8,453 bases of DNA, from the NCBI GenBank assembly GCA_035906575.1, contig JAMIEW010000008.1, forward strand, positions 1 through 8,453. The letters run 5' to 3'. A program made the translations under genes and the position numbers. Source of the DNA: HK-STAS-PATE-2 sp035906575 (lineage in GTDB: Bacteria; Patescibacteriota; Patescibacteriia; 2-12-FULL-60-25). Under the pieces are notes generated by a model that saw only the letters and a list, made by a program, of their open reading frames with translations, did no database searches and was not told where the DNA came from. Numbering within the stretch: the stretch's first letter is position 1; each line of letters starts with the position of its first letter. Below are positions 1-6,759 of this stretch, piece by piece.

Positions 1-659
1 GCCACAAGCGCACCACCCATGGTACCGATCGCCGTGATAACTGACTTGCGGTTCCATCCTGTCGATAAACCTGTTGATAACAATGTGAATACGCCAGCAA
101 GCAAAATAGCAACCGGCACAGGATTAACCCCCGAGATAAACGCCGGGATCAAGACATAGCCGATCAAGCCAATGGAGATACCGATCGAAAGCGCCGTCTT
201 AAACCCTTGCCAACCCGACAAGAGAATCAACATTGCGACAAAGAGCACAACCAACCAAATCAATGCGGCGCGGCGATCAAAGCCCTCTACAAATAAACTC
301 CAATCATCACCGGTGCGCTGCATGAAGATCACGACCTTGTCACCCTGTTTTGGTTGGAGAGCATAAGGATTATTTGAAACATCGGATACGATATCTCGCA
401 CCTCGCCCTTAAGCGGACCAGATAAAAACTTCACTTGAAAAACCGTGGTCTGCTCACCGCCCACATCGGTCGGATTCACATCGCGGCGCACCGCTTCTAC
501 AGCGGCACGTTCATATTGACCGAGCTGGTCTACCGGCGATGTTTGAACCATCTCGGCAACAACAGGCTCAGCGCTGATTTCTGTCGTTGTGGACTGTGCC
601 GAAACAGGCAACGCCAAAAACTGAGCCGCTAAGACCATCGCCAAAAAGAATCGCTTCAT
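1..659 (-). CDS. YibE/F-family multi-pass membrane protein, 3' end cut off by the window
   Basis: The frame opens with ATG at 659 and stays open for 219 codons to the left edge, so the C-terminal part is missing. Residues 1-21 look like a signal peptide (MKRFF, hydrophobic core, VSA cleavage-like site). A soluble extracytoplasmic segment follows to about residue 128, with FLSGPLKGE (78-86) and QPKQGDKV (102-109) typical of the family's beta-rich part. Hydrophobic segments follow at about 132-150, 154-176 and 181-199, and then GWNRKSVITAIGTMGG (201-216). That ordering matches YibE/F-like proteins, which are predicted permeases of unknown substrate. The start lies 12 nt after the stop of the nuclease gene, so the two are probably co-transcribed. 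I see no Shine-Dalgarno sequence before the ATG. The family call is from recalled motif patterns. The substrate is unknown. Confidence 0.85.
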   Translation of the reverse strand, partial: MKRFFLAMVLAAQFLALPVSAQSTTTEISAEPVVAEMVQTSPVDQLGQYERAAVEAVRRDVNPTDVGGEQTTVFQVKFLSGPLKGEVRDIVSDVSNNPYALQPKQGDKVVIFMQRTGDDWSLFVEGFDRRAALIWLVVLFVAMLILLSGWQGFKTALSIGISIGLIGYVLIPAFISGVNPVPVAILLAGVFTLLSTGLSTGWNRKSVITAIGTMGGALV

Positions 660-671
660 ATCGTTAGGTTA

Positions 672-2123
672 TCACGCTTGCTCGCTCCATGGGTATGGAG
701 GCGCATAGGTCGTCTCAGCCGTCGCATAGGCGCGGATCCATTGCATGAGATGCGAAGTTGCCCGCACATCCGCTCGGTTATACTGGATAATCGAATCCAA
801 TATGGTGCGATCGCCTTTTTCAAGCCATTTATCGAATGCTAAAACCGACTCCCCACCCGAATGCACTTCGCCGTCCCAGGTAAAACCTAAAAATTTACCG
901 ATCGCTTTCAAGCTGTAGAACGGCAAAGGAAAGACAAGATAATCACCGACAATATCTTTCATGTCGATCATGTTTGAAACAAATTTTGCCAGCCACGGAT
1001 TTTCTTCGGTGTGATAGCGGCGTGACAATTGACGAAGGCGTTGCAACTCATACGGCGCATAGTGATAAATCGTGTACTCGCTCGGTAAGGTTTCGATCCA
1101 TGCTAAAAATTCATGCCACATCTTGCCTTCTTCTTCTGGCGACTCGGCGACGAATGAAAAATATTTCTGCTCAGAAGGGATCCAGAATCCGTAGAGGTAG
1201 TCGGTATCGGTTGGCGGATGGCTTTCGATATCAAAGTGGATTTCAAGCCCGCGAACCTCATCAAAAAATGGCGCACGAATAAAGACCGATTGGGTCATTA
1301 CTGAACGCGCCTGGCGCTTTACGGCTTCAAGGGCACGAAGGGTTAGACCCGGGGCTTGGCCTTCGAGTTTGAGTGGGTCCATGTCGGCGGCGTCTTCGAT
1401 GGTGCGTACGCCAAATGAACGCAACGCTTTTAATTTGCGTACGTCGACATTAAAGAGGAGTGCAATATCATTGGTGGATTTGGCGAGATGCTCACACGCC
1501 GCACCCCAAGGCGAAACATCCAAACACGATTTACGAAATACCGGATCAGGGCACTCGCCGCCACGCATGCGTTCAATCTGTTCAGCAACGTCATCAAAGT
1601 CTGCACGAGAGGCGGACGCACGAAACGGGATACGCTCCCCGTCCGCATTTAATATCGCGGGGTCTGGAGGAAACATCCCCTGAACGCGCTCAAGCAAGAC
1701 GGCATAAAACGTGAGCTGAGCCATATGCTCTTTTTTAAGTTCATGGGCACGCTTCACGTCGACAGGCACATAATACCAATCACCCAAAAGACTTTTACCA
1801 GGGCGGCGCTCAAGGATATCCGGACGACCAACCCAGTCACCGCTTTTCAAACAGGCTTGATAGATGACGGGTACGCCTCGCTTCATGAGTTCGAGCGTTT
1901 GCACAAAGGCTTCGTCAACATCTTTGGTTTTGACCTCATCAAAGCCGCCGTAGATTTTTGTTACGATGGCTTGCTCATGGGTGAGGCCGTCAGCCAAGCG
2001 TTGCTCTTCAGCTTCGGTGAGCGGGCGGCGCAAATTTGGATCACCAAAACGCTCCCAATACGGCCAATGCGGGCACTGGTAGAAGCGGTAAAAATCATGG
2101 CCGGTGAGATAAGGTGAGTGCAT
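672..2123 (-). CDS. TM0106-family RecB-like nuclease with helix-hairpin-helix and DEDD/RNase H-like domain
   Basis: This is a 483-aa protein. An N-terminal RecB/Cas4-like nuclease core shows E50 (LTHEQ), GRPDIL (99-104), VDVK (121-124) and QLTFY (136-140), which correspond to the GxxD, DxK and QxxxY motifs of the PD-(D/E)XK fold. Residues about 222-270 form a helix-hairpin-helix-like DNA-binding region. The C-terminal domain resembles a DEDD 3'-5' exonuclease: HFDIES (296-301; D298, E300), YHYAPYE (353-359) and YNRADVRAT (448-456; Y448, D452). Cysteines C18, C191, C200 and C210 could hold an iron-sulphur cluster as in Cas4/AddB, but this is inference. The frame also allows a TTG start at 2141, but that codon sits in the terminator stem of the preceding gene. 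ATG 2123 lies 6 nt behind a -10 box and is preferred. Expected role: cytoplasmic DNA (or RNA) processing; the biological substrate of the family is not settled. Confidence 0.87.
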   Translation of the reverse strand: MHSPYLTGHDFYRFYQCPHWPYWERFGDPNLRRPLTEAEEQRLADGLTHEQAIVTKIYGGFDEVKTKDVDEAFVQTLELMKRGVPVIYQACLKSGDWVGRPDILERRPGKSLLGDWYYVPVDVKRAHELKKEHMAQLTFYAVLLERVQGMFPPDPAILNADGERIPFRASASRADFDDVAEQIERMRGGECPDPVFRKSCLDVSPWGAACEHLAKSTNDIALLFNVDVRKLKALRSFGVRTIEDAADMDPLKLEGQAPGLTLRALEAVKRQARSVMTQSVFIRAPFFDEVRGLEIHFDIESHPPTDTDYLYGFWIPSEQKYFSFVAESPEEEGKMWHEFLAWIETLPSEYTIYHYAPYELQRLRQLSRRYHTEENPWLAKFVSNMIDMKDIVGDYLVFPLPFYSLKAIGKFLGFTWDGEVHSGGESVLAFDKWLEKGDRTILDSIIQYNRADVRATSHLMQWIRAYATAETTYAPPYPWSEQA

Positions 2124-2127
2124 AGCG

Positions 2128-2160
2128 AAACAATAACACAAACGCCCTGTTTAGGGCGTT
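2128..2160 (-). terminator. Intrinsic terminator after rpmG
   Basis: A perfect 8-bp stem with a 4-nt loop (minus strand AACGCCCTAAACAGGGCGTT, 2160-2141) is followed by a U-rich stretch TGTGTTATTGTTT. It starts 13 nt after the rpmG stop codon. The U-tract is interrupted by G and A, so termination may be partial, allowing some read-through into the nuclease gene. On the plus strand the hairpin has no T-tract. Confidence 0.7.
2130..2138 (-). promoter_or_regulatory. Extended -10 promoter element placing a leaderless start on the nuclease gene
   Basis: Read on the minus strand the site is TGT-TATTGT, an extended -10 with 4 of 6 consensus bases, followed by exactly 6 nt and then the ATG at 2123. 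Transcription would begin at or next to the A of the ATG. No convincing -35 is visible upstream, where the rpmG terminator hairpin sits, and no Shine-Dalgarno is present. It is supported mainly because the spacing is the same as at two other genes in the window. Confidence 0.4.
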
Positions 2161-2173
2161 GGTGCAAGGGCTC

Positions 2174-2326
2174 TTATTTGGTCTCTTTGTGAGGCTTATT
2201 GGTTTTGCAGGTTTTGCAAAACTTCTTAAGCTCGAGACGCGTTTTGAGCTTCTTGTTCTTGGTTGAGTGGTAGTTCACCTTTTTGCAATCGGTGCACTCA
2301 AGTTTGATCAAATTGTCTTGTGACAT
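2174..2326 (-). CDS. rpmG: 50S ribosomal protein L33
   Basis: This 50-aa protein starts MSQDNLIKLEC and is rich in lysine. It has the two zinc-ribbon-type pairs CTDC (11-14) and CKTC (38-41), and the central NYHSTKNKK stretch (19-27) typical of bacterial L33. It belongs to the large ribosomal subunit near the E site. The length fits the family. The frame extends upstream to a GTG at 2359, but those 11 residues have no counterpart in L33, so ATG 2326 is chosen. No Shine-Dalgarno is visible (ACCCCACCT precedes the ATG). The gene lies 86 nt downstream of tRNA-Thr and is probably read from the same promoter. The secE and nusG genes that often follow rpmG are absent; a terminator follows instead. 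Confidence 0.96.
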   Translation of the reverse strand: MSQDNLIKLECTDCKKVNYHSTKNKKLKTRLELKKFCKTCKTNKPHKETK

Positions 2327-2384
2327 AGGTGGGGTTTTATGGAAACGGTCATAACGCACTTCTGCCGGAGCCTAAACAAGGCGT

Positions 2385-2411
2385 GTCACGTCGCTCGCGA
2401 GCGAACGTGAC
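2385..2411 (-). repeat. Near-perfect palindromic hairpin between tRNA-Thr and rpmG
   Basis: A 12-bp perfect palindrome (CGCTCGCGAGCG, 2392-2403) is extended on both sides by GTCACGT/ACGTGAC arms with a single unpaired base. It can therefore fold into a long stem with almost no loop, or be read as a dyad DNA site. It begins one base after the CCA of the tRNA. No T-tract follows on either strand, so it is not a standard intrinsic terminator. It could be an RNase processing hairpin that separates the tRNA from the rpmG mRNA, or an attenuating structure. Confidence 0.75.
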
Positions 2412-2412
2412 G

Positions 2413-2489
2413 TGGAGCCGGCGGTCGGATTCGAACCGACGACCTGCGGTTTACAAAACCGCTGCTCTAACCAGCTGAGCTACGCCGGC
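2413..2489 (-). tRNA. tRNA-Thr, anticodon UGU, 3' CCA encoded
   Basis: The cloverleaf is complete. It has a 7-bp acceptor stem GCCGGCG/CGCCGGC, a D arm GCTC...GAGC, and a 5-bp anticodon stem GCGGT/ACCGC enclosing TTTGTAA, which gives anticodon TGT (threonine, ACA and probably other ACN codons). A five-base variable loop and a T arm GTCGG-TTCGAAT-CCGAC follow. The discriminator is U and the CCA end is encoded at 2415-2413. It is transcribed from the promoter at 2517-2545 and lies directly upstream of the hairpin and rpmG. Confidence 0.97.
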
Positions 2490-2516
2490 AAGGCGATAGT
2501 GTTCCGAACAGGCCGA

Positions 2517-2545
2517 ATATTAGCTGAAACCGTCAAAATGGTCAA
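2517..2545 (-). promoter_or_regulatory. Sigma70-type promoter for tRNA-Thr (and probably rpmG)
   Basis: On the minus strand the -35 is TTGACC (2545-2540, 5 of 6 consensus), the spacer is exactly 17 nt, and the -10 is TAATAT (2522-2517). Transcription would begin near 2510, about 20 nt before the mature tRNA 5' end. The -35 overlaps the TGA stop (2544-2542) of the kinase-like gene, so the promoter is partly embedded in the upstream coding sequence. No terminator separates the two units. Confidence 0.8.
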
Positions 2546-3975
2546 GCTGTTTGGGAGGCGCGCATAGAGCGCATCATCGCTTGCTCGGACTCAGCATGAA
2601 ATACGTCATTTTTAAGGGATTCTTCAGGAGGACGGCCATATTTTGCCAGATATTCTAGACGCTTCTTAAAACCCTGCATTTGGGTCAATGCCTCTAATAG
2701 GTGATCAGGAAACATGAGCTTAAAAGCGTCCTCTAGAGCATAATGCTCTGCTGCGCCGATATCCTCCGGGGACTTGGCTTCAAGACCCTTTTGGAGGCGG
2801 CCCAGTAAAGAGGCCATCGCAACTCGGTCCTTAGGATCAAGGACAATATCTTGCTGGCTGAATACGACTTCAAGGGCCACACTGCGCATTTGACGAGAGA
2901 CTAGGCCAGGGTCCTTTAGACGACCTCGTTCTTTAGCTGTATTCACACGGGCGATGCCGCCTTCTTGTGTTCGCCCGCGTGGGGCACAGAGACCATTGTC
3001 GATACCATGAATATCACCTGAGACAGGATCAACCAGCATATTTTCACGATGACGATCTAAGCTCCCCATCAACCAATCCAAAGCTGCAAGACGCGCAAAA
3101 CTTTTTTTCAAATTTTCAACATTGCAACCCGGTAAGACGCTTTGCCACTTCTCTGAAGGCTGCTTCATCAGGGCTTCAATTTCCTTGGATGAAAGAGCTC
3201 GCGGTGGACGTTCTTTATCTGTTACTGGTACATTTTCTTGAATGCTAGCGACATTGTAAGCGACGCGGCTGCCTTCGCTTTCATGAATAACAAGTTTGCT
3301 CTGCACACGCATAGCGGTCGGCGGGATCTCTTTATAGCCAAGCAACATACCCACTGAACTCATCACCGCTTCGCGCGGTGCCATGAGACCAGCTGGTACA
3401 TCGATACGACTTGTAAACATCCTGTCTTCACTACCCAATATTTTCTGGATAAAGGCTTCACGCTGTGCCTCTGGCAGACCCGCCAGCTCTGCAATGATGC
3501 GCGCATGCTCGTTTTGATACTCTGGCGAAGCGATGACTTGGTGTGCGTCGCGCGCAGCGCGGTCATCAAGCCTTAAAGGCCCTCCCTCACTATCCATCTG
3601 AAGCAGGTAGGCGTTTTCAACAACGCTCCAATGGTAAATATCACCGTCCTTGTCGAGAACACTCTCACTCTCTTCGTCCTTTACCCAGCCGATTTTATCC
3701 TTGTACTCTAACTGCTTCACGGTATTGATACCTTCAACAAAGCCAAGCGGCTTTTCTATACTCGCATCGGATGGCTTTACAGTATTAAATGTTTTAACTG
3801 TATCAAAATAATGAGCAACTTGGGCGGCATTGAGATGATTTGTGTTCGTTCGCACTAAATTCGAGAGCATGCGATCAGCGCGCTCCTTCATTTTTTCGTA
3901 GGCCTCAAACTTTGTGTGATCGTAGGAAGACTCATGCGTCTGCTCAGGGCCGGATTGGCGTTCTTGTGGTCTCAT
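2542..3975 (-). CDS. Divergent PI4-kinase/protein-kinase-like protein
   Basis: This 477-aa soluble protein has a charged helical N-terminus (about 1-60). Kinase-like motifs follow in order: REAVMSSVGMLLGYKEIPPT (201-220), SIQENVPV (244-251), LDWLMGSLDRHRENMLV (299-315) and GIDNGLCAP (324-332). D307 and N312 have the spacing of catalytic Asp and metal-binding Asn in kinases. D326 in IDNG stands where the DFG aspartate would be, and IDNGL resembles type II PI 4-kinases. I could not place the N-lobe ATP-binding lysine, so activity is uncertain. The C-terminus (about 360-477) is helical and unrecognised. ATG 3975 overlaps the previous stop as ATGA, which indicates translational coupling; no Shine-Dalgarno is seen. 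It is a distant relative of the kinase-like gene at 7146-8414. The substrate, lipid or protein, cannot be inferred. A HipA-like or actin-fragmin-kinase-like relationship is the alternative. Confidence 0.6.
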   Translation of the reverse strand: MRPQERQSGPEQTHESSYDHTKFEAYEKMKERADRMLSNLVRTNTNHLNAAQVAHYFDTVKTFNTVKPSDASIEKPLGFVEGINTVKQLEYKDKIGWVKDEESESVLDKDGDIYHWSVVENAYLLQMDSEGGPLRLDDRAARDAHQVIASPEYQNEHARIIAELAGLPEAQREAFIQKILGSEDRMFTSRIDVPAGLMAPREAVMSSVGMLLGYKEIPPTAMRVQSKLVIHESEGSRVAYNVASIQENVPVTDKERPPRALSSKEIEALMKQPSEKWQSVLPGCNVENLKKSFARLAALDWLMGSLDRHRENMLVDPVSGDIHGIDNGLCAPRGRTQEGGIARVNTAKERGRLKDPGLVSRQMRSVALEVVFSQQDIVLDPKDRVAMASLLGRLQKGLEAKSPEDIGAAEHYALEDAFKLMFPDHLLEALTQMQGFKKRLEYLAKYGRPPEESLKNDVFHAESEQAMMRSMRASQTA

Positions 3976-4313
3976 ACACCGGAATCGTCATCAGGTGAAC
4001 TAACATGCCATCGACGCGAAGCGTAACGAACAATTGCCTCCATGAAGCGCATGCCGTCATGCGGATAAACAACCCCTTGCCCCATACGTCCAGGCAAACC
4101 CCCTTCAAACATCGCGCGACGTTTTGCCTCGAGTCCTGAAAGATCTATACCCCCATTCGGAGATACCCGAACAAGCACAGGCTCTCCCGTAGGGCGACCC
4201 TCATGATCGATTTCGCGAAAAAAAACAGCCTTTGGCACGCCAAGCATCTCGGCCATTTCAGGCTTTTCTGCCACTTTTGGGGCAGGAGGGGTTTTTCCAA
4301 AAGGATTTTCCAT
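3972..4313 (-). CDS. Small protein of unknown function, coupled to the kinase-like gene
   Basis: I do not recognise this 113-aa protein. It opens with a proline- and lysine-rich, probably disordered stretch (MENPFGKTPPAPK). A short beta-like segment follows (AVFFREIDHEGRPTGEPVLVRV, split here as AVFFREIDHE 29-38 and PVLVRV 45-50). The best-defined part is GGLPGRMGQGVVYPHDGMRF (71-90), leading to a helix and an acidic tail DDDSG. There is no signal peptide, membrane segment or cysteine. The frame also allows GTG at 4337, but that lies upstream of a good -10 box; ATG 4313 sits 6 nt behind that box. The stop overlaps the start of the kinase-like gene as ATGA, so equal production and possibly physical partnership are likely. 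Confidence 0.75.
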   Translation of the reverse strand: MENPFGKTPPAPKVAEKPEMAEMLGVPKAVFFREIDHEGRPTGEPVLVRVSPNGGIDLSGLEAKRRAMFEGGLPGRMGQGVVYPHDGMRFMEAIVRYASRRWHVSSPDDDSGV

Positions 4314-4319
4314 GAAGCG

Positions 4320-4348
4320 AGTATAGAACACCCTCACACCGCTGAGAA
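4320..4348 (-). promoter_or_regulatory. Promoter giving a probable leaderless transcript for the 113-aa/kinase-like pair
   Basis: On the minus strand the -35 is TTCTCA (4348-4343, 4 of 6), the spacer 17 nt and the -10 TATACT (4325-4320, 5 of 6). Six bases, CGCTTC, then separate it from ATG 4313. The predicted start of transcription falls at the ATG. It fits in the 37-nt gap after the tandem-GGDEF gene, which has no convincing terminator of its own. Confidence 0.6.
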
Positions 4349-4350
4349 GC

Positions 4351-6744
4351 TTAGGTAAACTGCTGGCGAATCCCCTTTAAGATCTCTAACTCTTCTTTAT
4401 AGATTGCTACTTCTCGATCATGAGCTTGGCGTTCTTTTGCGCTCAACTCTTGGGATGTTTTCAATTTGTCTTCTAGTTCAGTGAGCCGTGCTTGAAGCTG
4501 TTCGATGCGCTGCTCGAGGTATTGAGAGCGAATATGGTTTTCAATGCGTCGTTCAACAGCTCGATCACGTTCATTTTTTTGTTCAAGCTCTTTATCTTTC
4601 ATTTTTAACGTGAACTCTAATAACTCTAGCTGGGCGGCTTTATTGATTGCGGTAATCTCACTCGGTTGGGCGTTTTCAAGTACCTTTGCCCATTCAAGAA
4701 CCATTGCTTCACCCGCCTTACCAAAAATCGCTTTTTGCGAATAGGCAAGCATCTGCTGCACATGCGCGTCTTCTGGACCTCGTTGAATGATGAGCCTAAT
4801 AAGTAACTGGTATCGATCCAAGGCCTTCGTGATTTCAATTTCTTTGTCGGCAAAACGGATAGCGTATTCAGCAAGATGGTTAAAGCGGTCTTTTGTACCC
4901 GGTTCACCATGTAAAGGCAGGCCAAGCTCTAACACTTTTGTCTCGAGAGCATTTGTACTTTCAGCATGCGAGGTACCAACATTAAATGAGATGCGTTCTG
5001 GAGTATAAGCTGAGCTACTTGTTATGGCATTTGGCACCGTGCCAGCATCTTCAGCTTTATCTGAAATAATGTGACGCAATTTTTCAGCGACACTTGAGTC
5101 AGCTCCTTCTACCAAGAGCACAAACTCATCACCAGCATAACGATAGGCCTTGACCTTGGCTTTAGAAAACTTTTCCTTCATCTCTGGATCACTCGTCAAC
5201 GATTCTAAATCATGCGTCAACGATTCTAAAATCTCTGCAGATTTTTTGATCGCCATATCACCCACGGCAGAACCACCTACTTTATCGAAATACTTCAAAA
5301 ACGCCATATCGATAAAGAGCGTCGAAATCGACTCATTGCGATTGATCGCATCCTCCATATCTGCAAATAAGACACCACGACCTTCGAGGCCGGTCATGGT
5401 ATCGCGTTTTGCCGCTTCAAGACGATATTCTAAATCAGCTAGGCTGGCTTTTTTTGCGAGCAATACATTTTCATCTTGCTCGGATGCCTCTTTGGCCGCT
5501 TTTGCTGCTTGAAGTTTTTTGTTAAGAATTTGCAAGCCCTCGGTTGCTAAAGGCTCAATAAAAGCGGTTTCATTTTTTTGCTTTGGTCCATATTTTGGGA
5601 TGGACTCTTCATAGCGTTGACGTACGCGCTGAACCGTCGCTGCGTGAAGATTTGCTTCGCCTGAACGAACCTCTTCGCCTTCGTGCCGCAAGATTTTGCA
5701 ACCTTCATCAATGGCGATTTGGGATTTTTGTTTTTCCCACTCAACGGTCCAGGATTCATCAAAAGCCCCCATCTCTTTTAACATCGCCTTTACTTCATCG
5801 AAGTTGGCTAAGACATCTTCTTCAGCCGAGAACAGAGAACCTAGGGCTTTTTTGAGATAGTTATCATAAAATGCCCGAGCCTTTTCTTCATCCCCGGCCT
5901 TCAAGAGCCCTTCTAAACGATCGAGACGCATGAGGGTTTTGCGCACATCGTTTTCTGATTGCAGCACCTCCTTTACGACGCCTACCGCGAGATCTGTTTT
6001 TTCTTTATTCTTCCATGTTTTAAAATTCTCTATCCCCTCATCGTGACGCAAATTATTGAGCACTTCATATACCTTGGCCATCGAAGCATGATTTGCCGCC
6101 AATGAAGGTGCTTCGATGCCTTCGTATTTTTCCGGCACGGCGTCCACCGAGCCGAAGCTTGCCGCAAGCTCCTGCATACTAAAGGGTGACGTTATTTTGC
6201 GAATCACCACGCTGAACTCATTGCCACCCGTGCGGTAAATATCATAATTTGCCGCAAGATCTTCGGTCTTCAGCTCTGGATGTAGATCATGCAAGGTTGC
6301 TTCGACTTTTTCGGCAATAACCTCATAAGCCATACGCATCCCCTCGTCGCCCAAAGCATGACCACCTTCTTTATTGAGGCGATCGAGCTCATTCATGCTC
6401 ACGGTCAATAAATGGGTCTGCTTTAATTCTTCCGTCGGCACAAGCATCCCATGATCTTCTTGGATAAAGTCGTTCTCAAACATCTTTGCAACGTCCCCTC
6501 CAAAACGATTACCTTTCCAGGCCCCGCTCTGGTCGTGCTCAGCCTTAAAAAGCTCAAGGCTCATCTTGGCGATGTCGACTTCGTACCTCGCTACTTCTAC
6601 TGACGTATCGTCAAGATTGCTCGTTGAGGCCGTCTCATAGCGTGCTTTAGCCTCTGCAAACGTTTTTTGAAGCTTGTCCCACTCATGCGTGCGCTTCACG
6701 TTACCGATACGTTCGCGATCGATTTGGTCTGGAGATGGAGGCAT
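4351..6744 (-). CDS. Tandem degenerate GGDEF-domain protein with C-terminal coiled coil
   Basis: This 797-aa protein lacks signal peptide and membrane segments. The first GGDEF domain spans about 110-270: LLTVSMNELDRLN, GGHALGD (127-133) and GGNEF (173-177). The second spans about 440-600: RDTMTGLEGRG (447-457), FIDMAFLKYFDKVGG, AVGD (493-496), AGDEF (537-541) and ISFNVGTS (585-592). In the first, the metal-binding Asp of the family's DxD/F segment appears to be Ser/Asn (116-118), while the guanine-contacting N124 and D133 remain. In the second, D479 and D496 remain but the Asn is D487. Both keep the Glu of GGDEF. No inhibitory RxxD site is obvious before either motif. A helical linker separates the domains, and residues about 705-795 are a strong coiled coil. 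Expected role: c-di-GMP synthesis, binding, or a related cyclic nucleotide signal. ATG 6744 is 6 nt behind an extended -10. Confidence 0.8.
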   Translation of the reverse strand: MPPSPDQIDRERIGNVKRTHEWDKLQKTFAEAKARYETASTSNLDDTSVEVARYEVDIAKMSLELFKAEHDQSGAWKGNRFGGDVAKMFENDFIQEDHGMLVPTEELKQTHLLTVSMNELDRLNKEGGHALGDEGMRMAYEVIAEKVEATLHDLHPELKTEDLAANYDIYRTGGNEFSVVIRKITSPFSMQELAASFGSVDAVPEKYEGIEAPSLAANHASMAKVYEVLNNLRHDEGIENFKTWKNKEKTDLAVGVVKEVLQSENDVRKTLMRLDRLEGLLKAGDEEKARAFYDNYLKKALGSLFSAEEDVLANFDEVKAMLKEMGAFDESWTVEWEKQKSQIAIDEGCKILRHEGEEVRSGEANLHAATVQRVRQRYEESIPKYGPKQKNETAFIEPLATEGLQILNKKLQAAKAAKEASEQDENVLLAKKASLADLEYRLEAAKRDTMTGLEGRGVLFADMEDAINRNESISTLFIDMAFLKYFDKVGGSAVGDMAIKKSAEILESLTHDLESLTSDPEMKEKFSKAKVKAYRYAGDEFVLLVEGADSSVAEKLRHIISDKAEDAGTVPNAITSSSAYTPERISFNVGTSHAESTNALETKVLELGLPLHGEPGTKDRFNHLAEYAIRFADKEIEITKALDRYQLLIRLIIQRGPEDAHVQQMLAYSQKAIFGKAGEAMVLEWAKVLENAQPSEITAINKAAQLELLEFTLKMKDKELEQKNERDRAVERRIENHIRSQYLEQRIEQLQARLTELEDKLKTSQELSAKERQAHDREVAIYKEELEILKGIRQQFT
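5194..5230 (-). repeat. In-frame tandem duplication of 7 codons in the second GGDEF domain
   Basis: The 16-base sequence cgtcaacgattctaaa occurs at 5194-5209 and again at 5215-5230, a period of 21 bases. In protein it reads LESLTHD-LESLTSD (about 506-519), inserted between the GGDEF helix and the strand leading to AGDEF. Near identity at DNA level points to a recent slippage event. The length stays in frame. Confidence 0.85.
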
Positions 6745-6750
6745 GCAGCT

Positions 6751-6759
6751 ATTGTAGCA
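6751..6759 (-). promoter_or_regulatory. Extended -10 promoter for the tandem-GGDEF gene, leaderless
   Basis: On the minus strand the site reads TGC-TACAAT, an extended -10 with 5 of 6 consensus bases in the hexamer, then AGCTGC and ATG 6744. The six-base gap puts the transcription start at the ATG. No good -35 is seen at 16-18 nt (the region is the terminator hairpin), as expected if the extended -10 compensates. No Shine-Dalgarno is present. Confidence 0.55.

Noticed and set aside
172..1714. Open frames on the plus strand and in other frames across the YibE/F and nuclease genes
   Set aside because: They lie opposite or within genes with recognisable family motifs, lack ribosome-binding sites and encode low-complexity peptides with no recognisable motif.
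2124..2141. TTG start at 2141 for the nuclease
   Set aside because: It falls in the stem of the upstream terminator and would be upstream of the probable transcription start; the family's N-terminal segment begins at the ATG at 2123.
2370..2382. Small hairpin gcct/aggc between the palindrome and rpmG
   Set aside because: The stem is only 4 bp and has no T-tract; too weak to call a terminator.
4314..4337. GTG start at 4337 for the 113-aa protein
   Set aside because: It lies upstream of the -10 box TATACT and has no ribosome-binding site.
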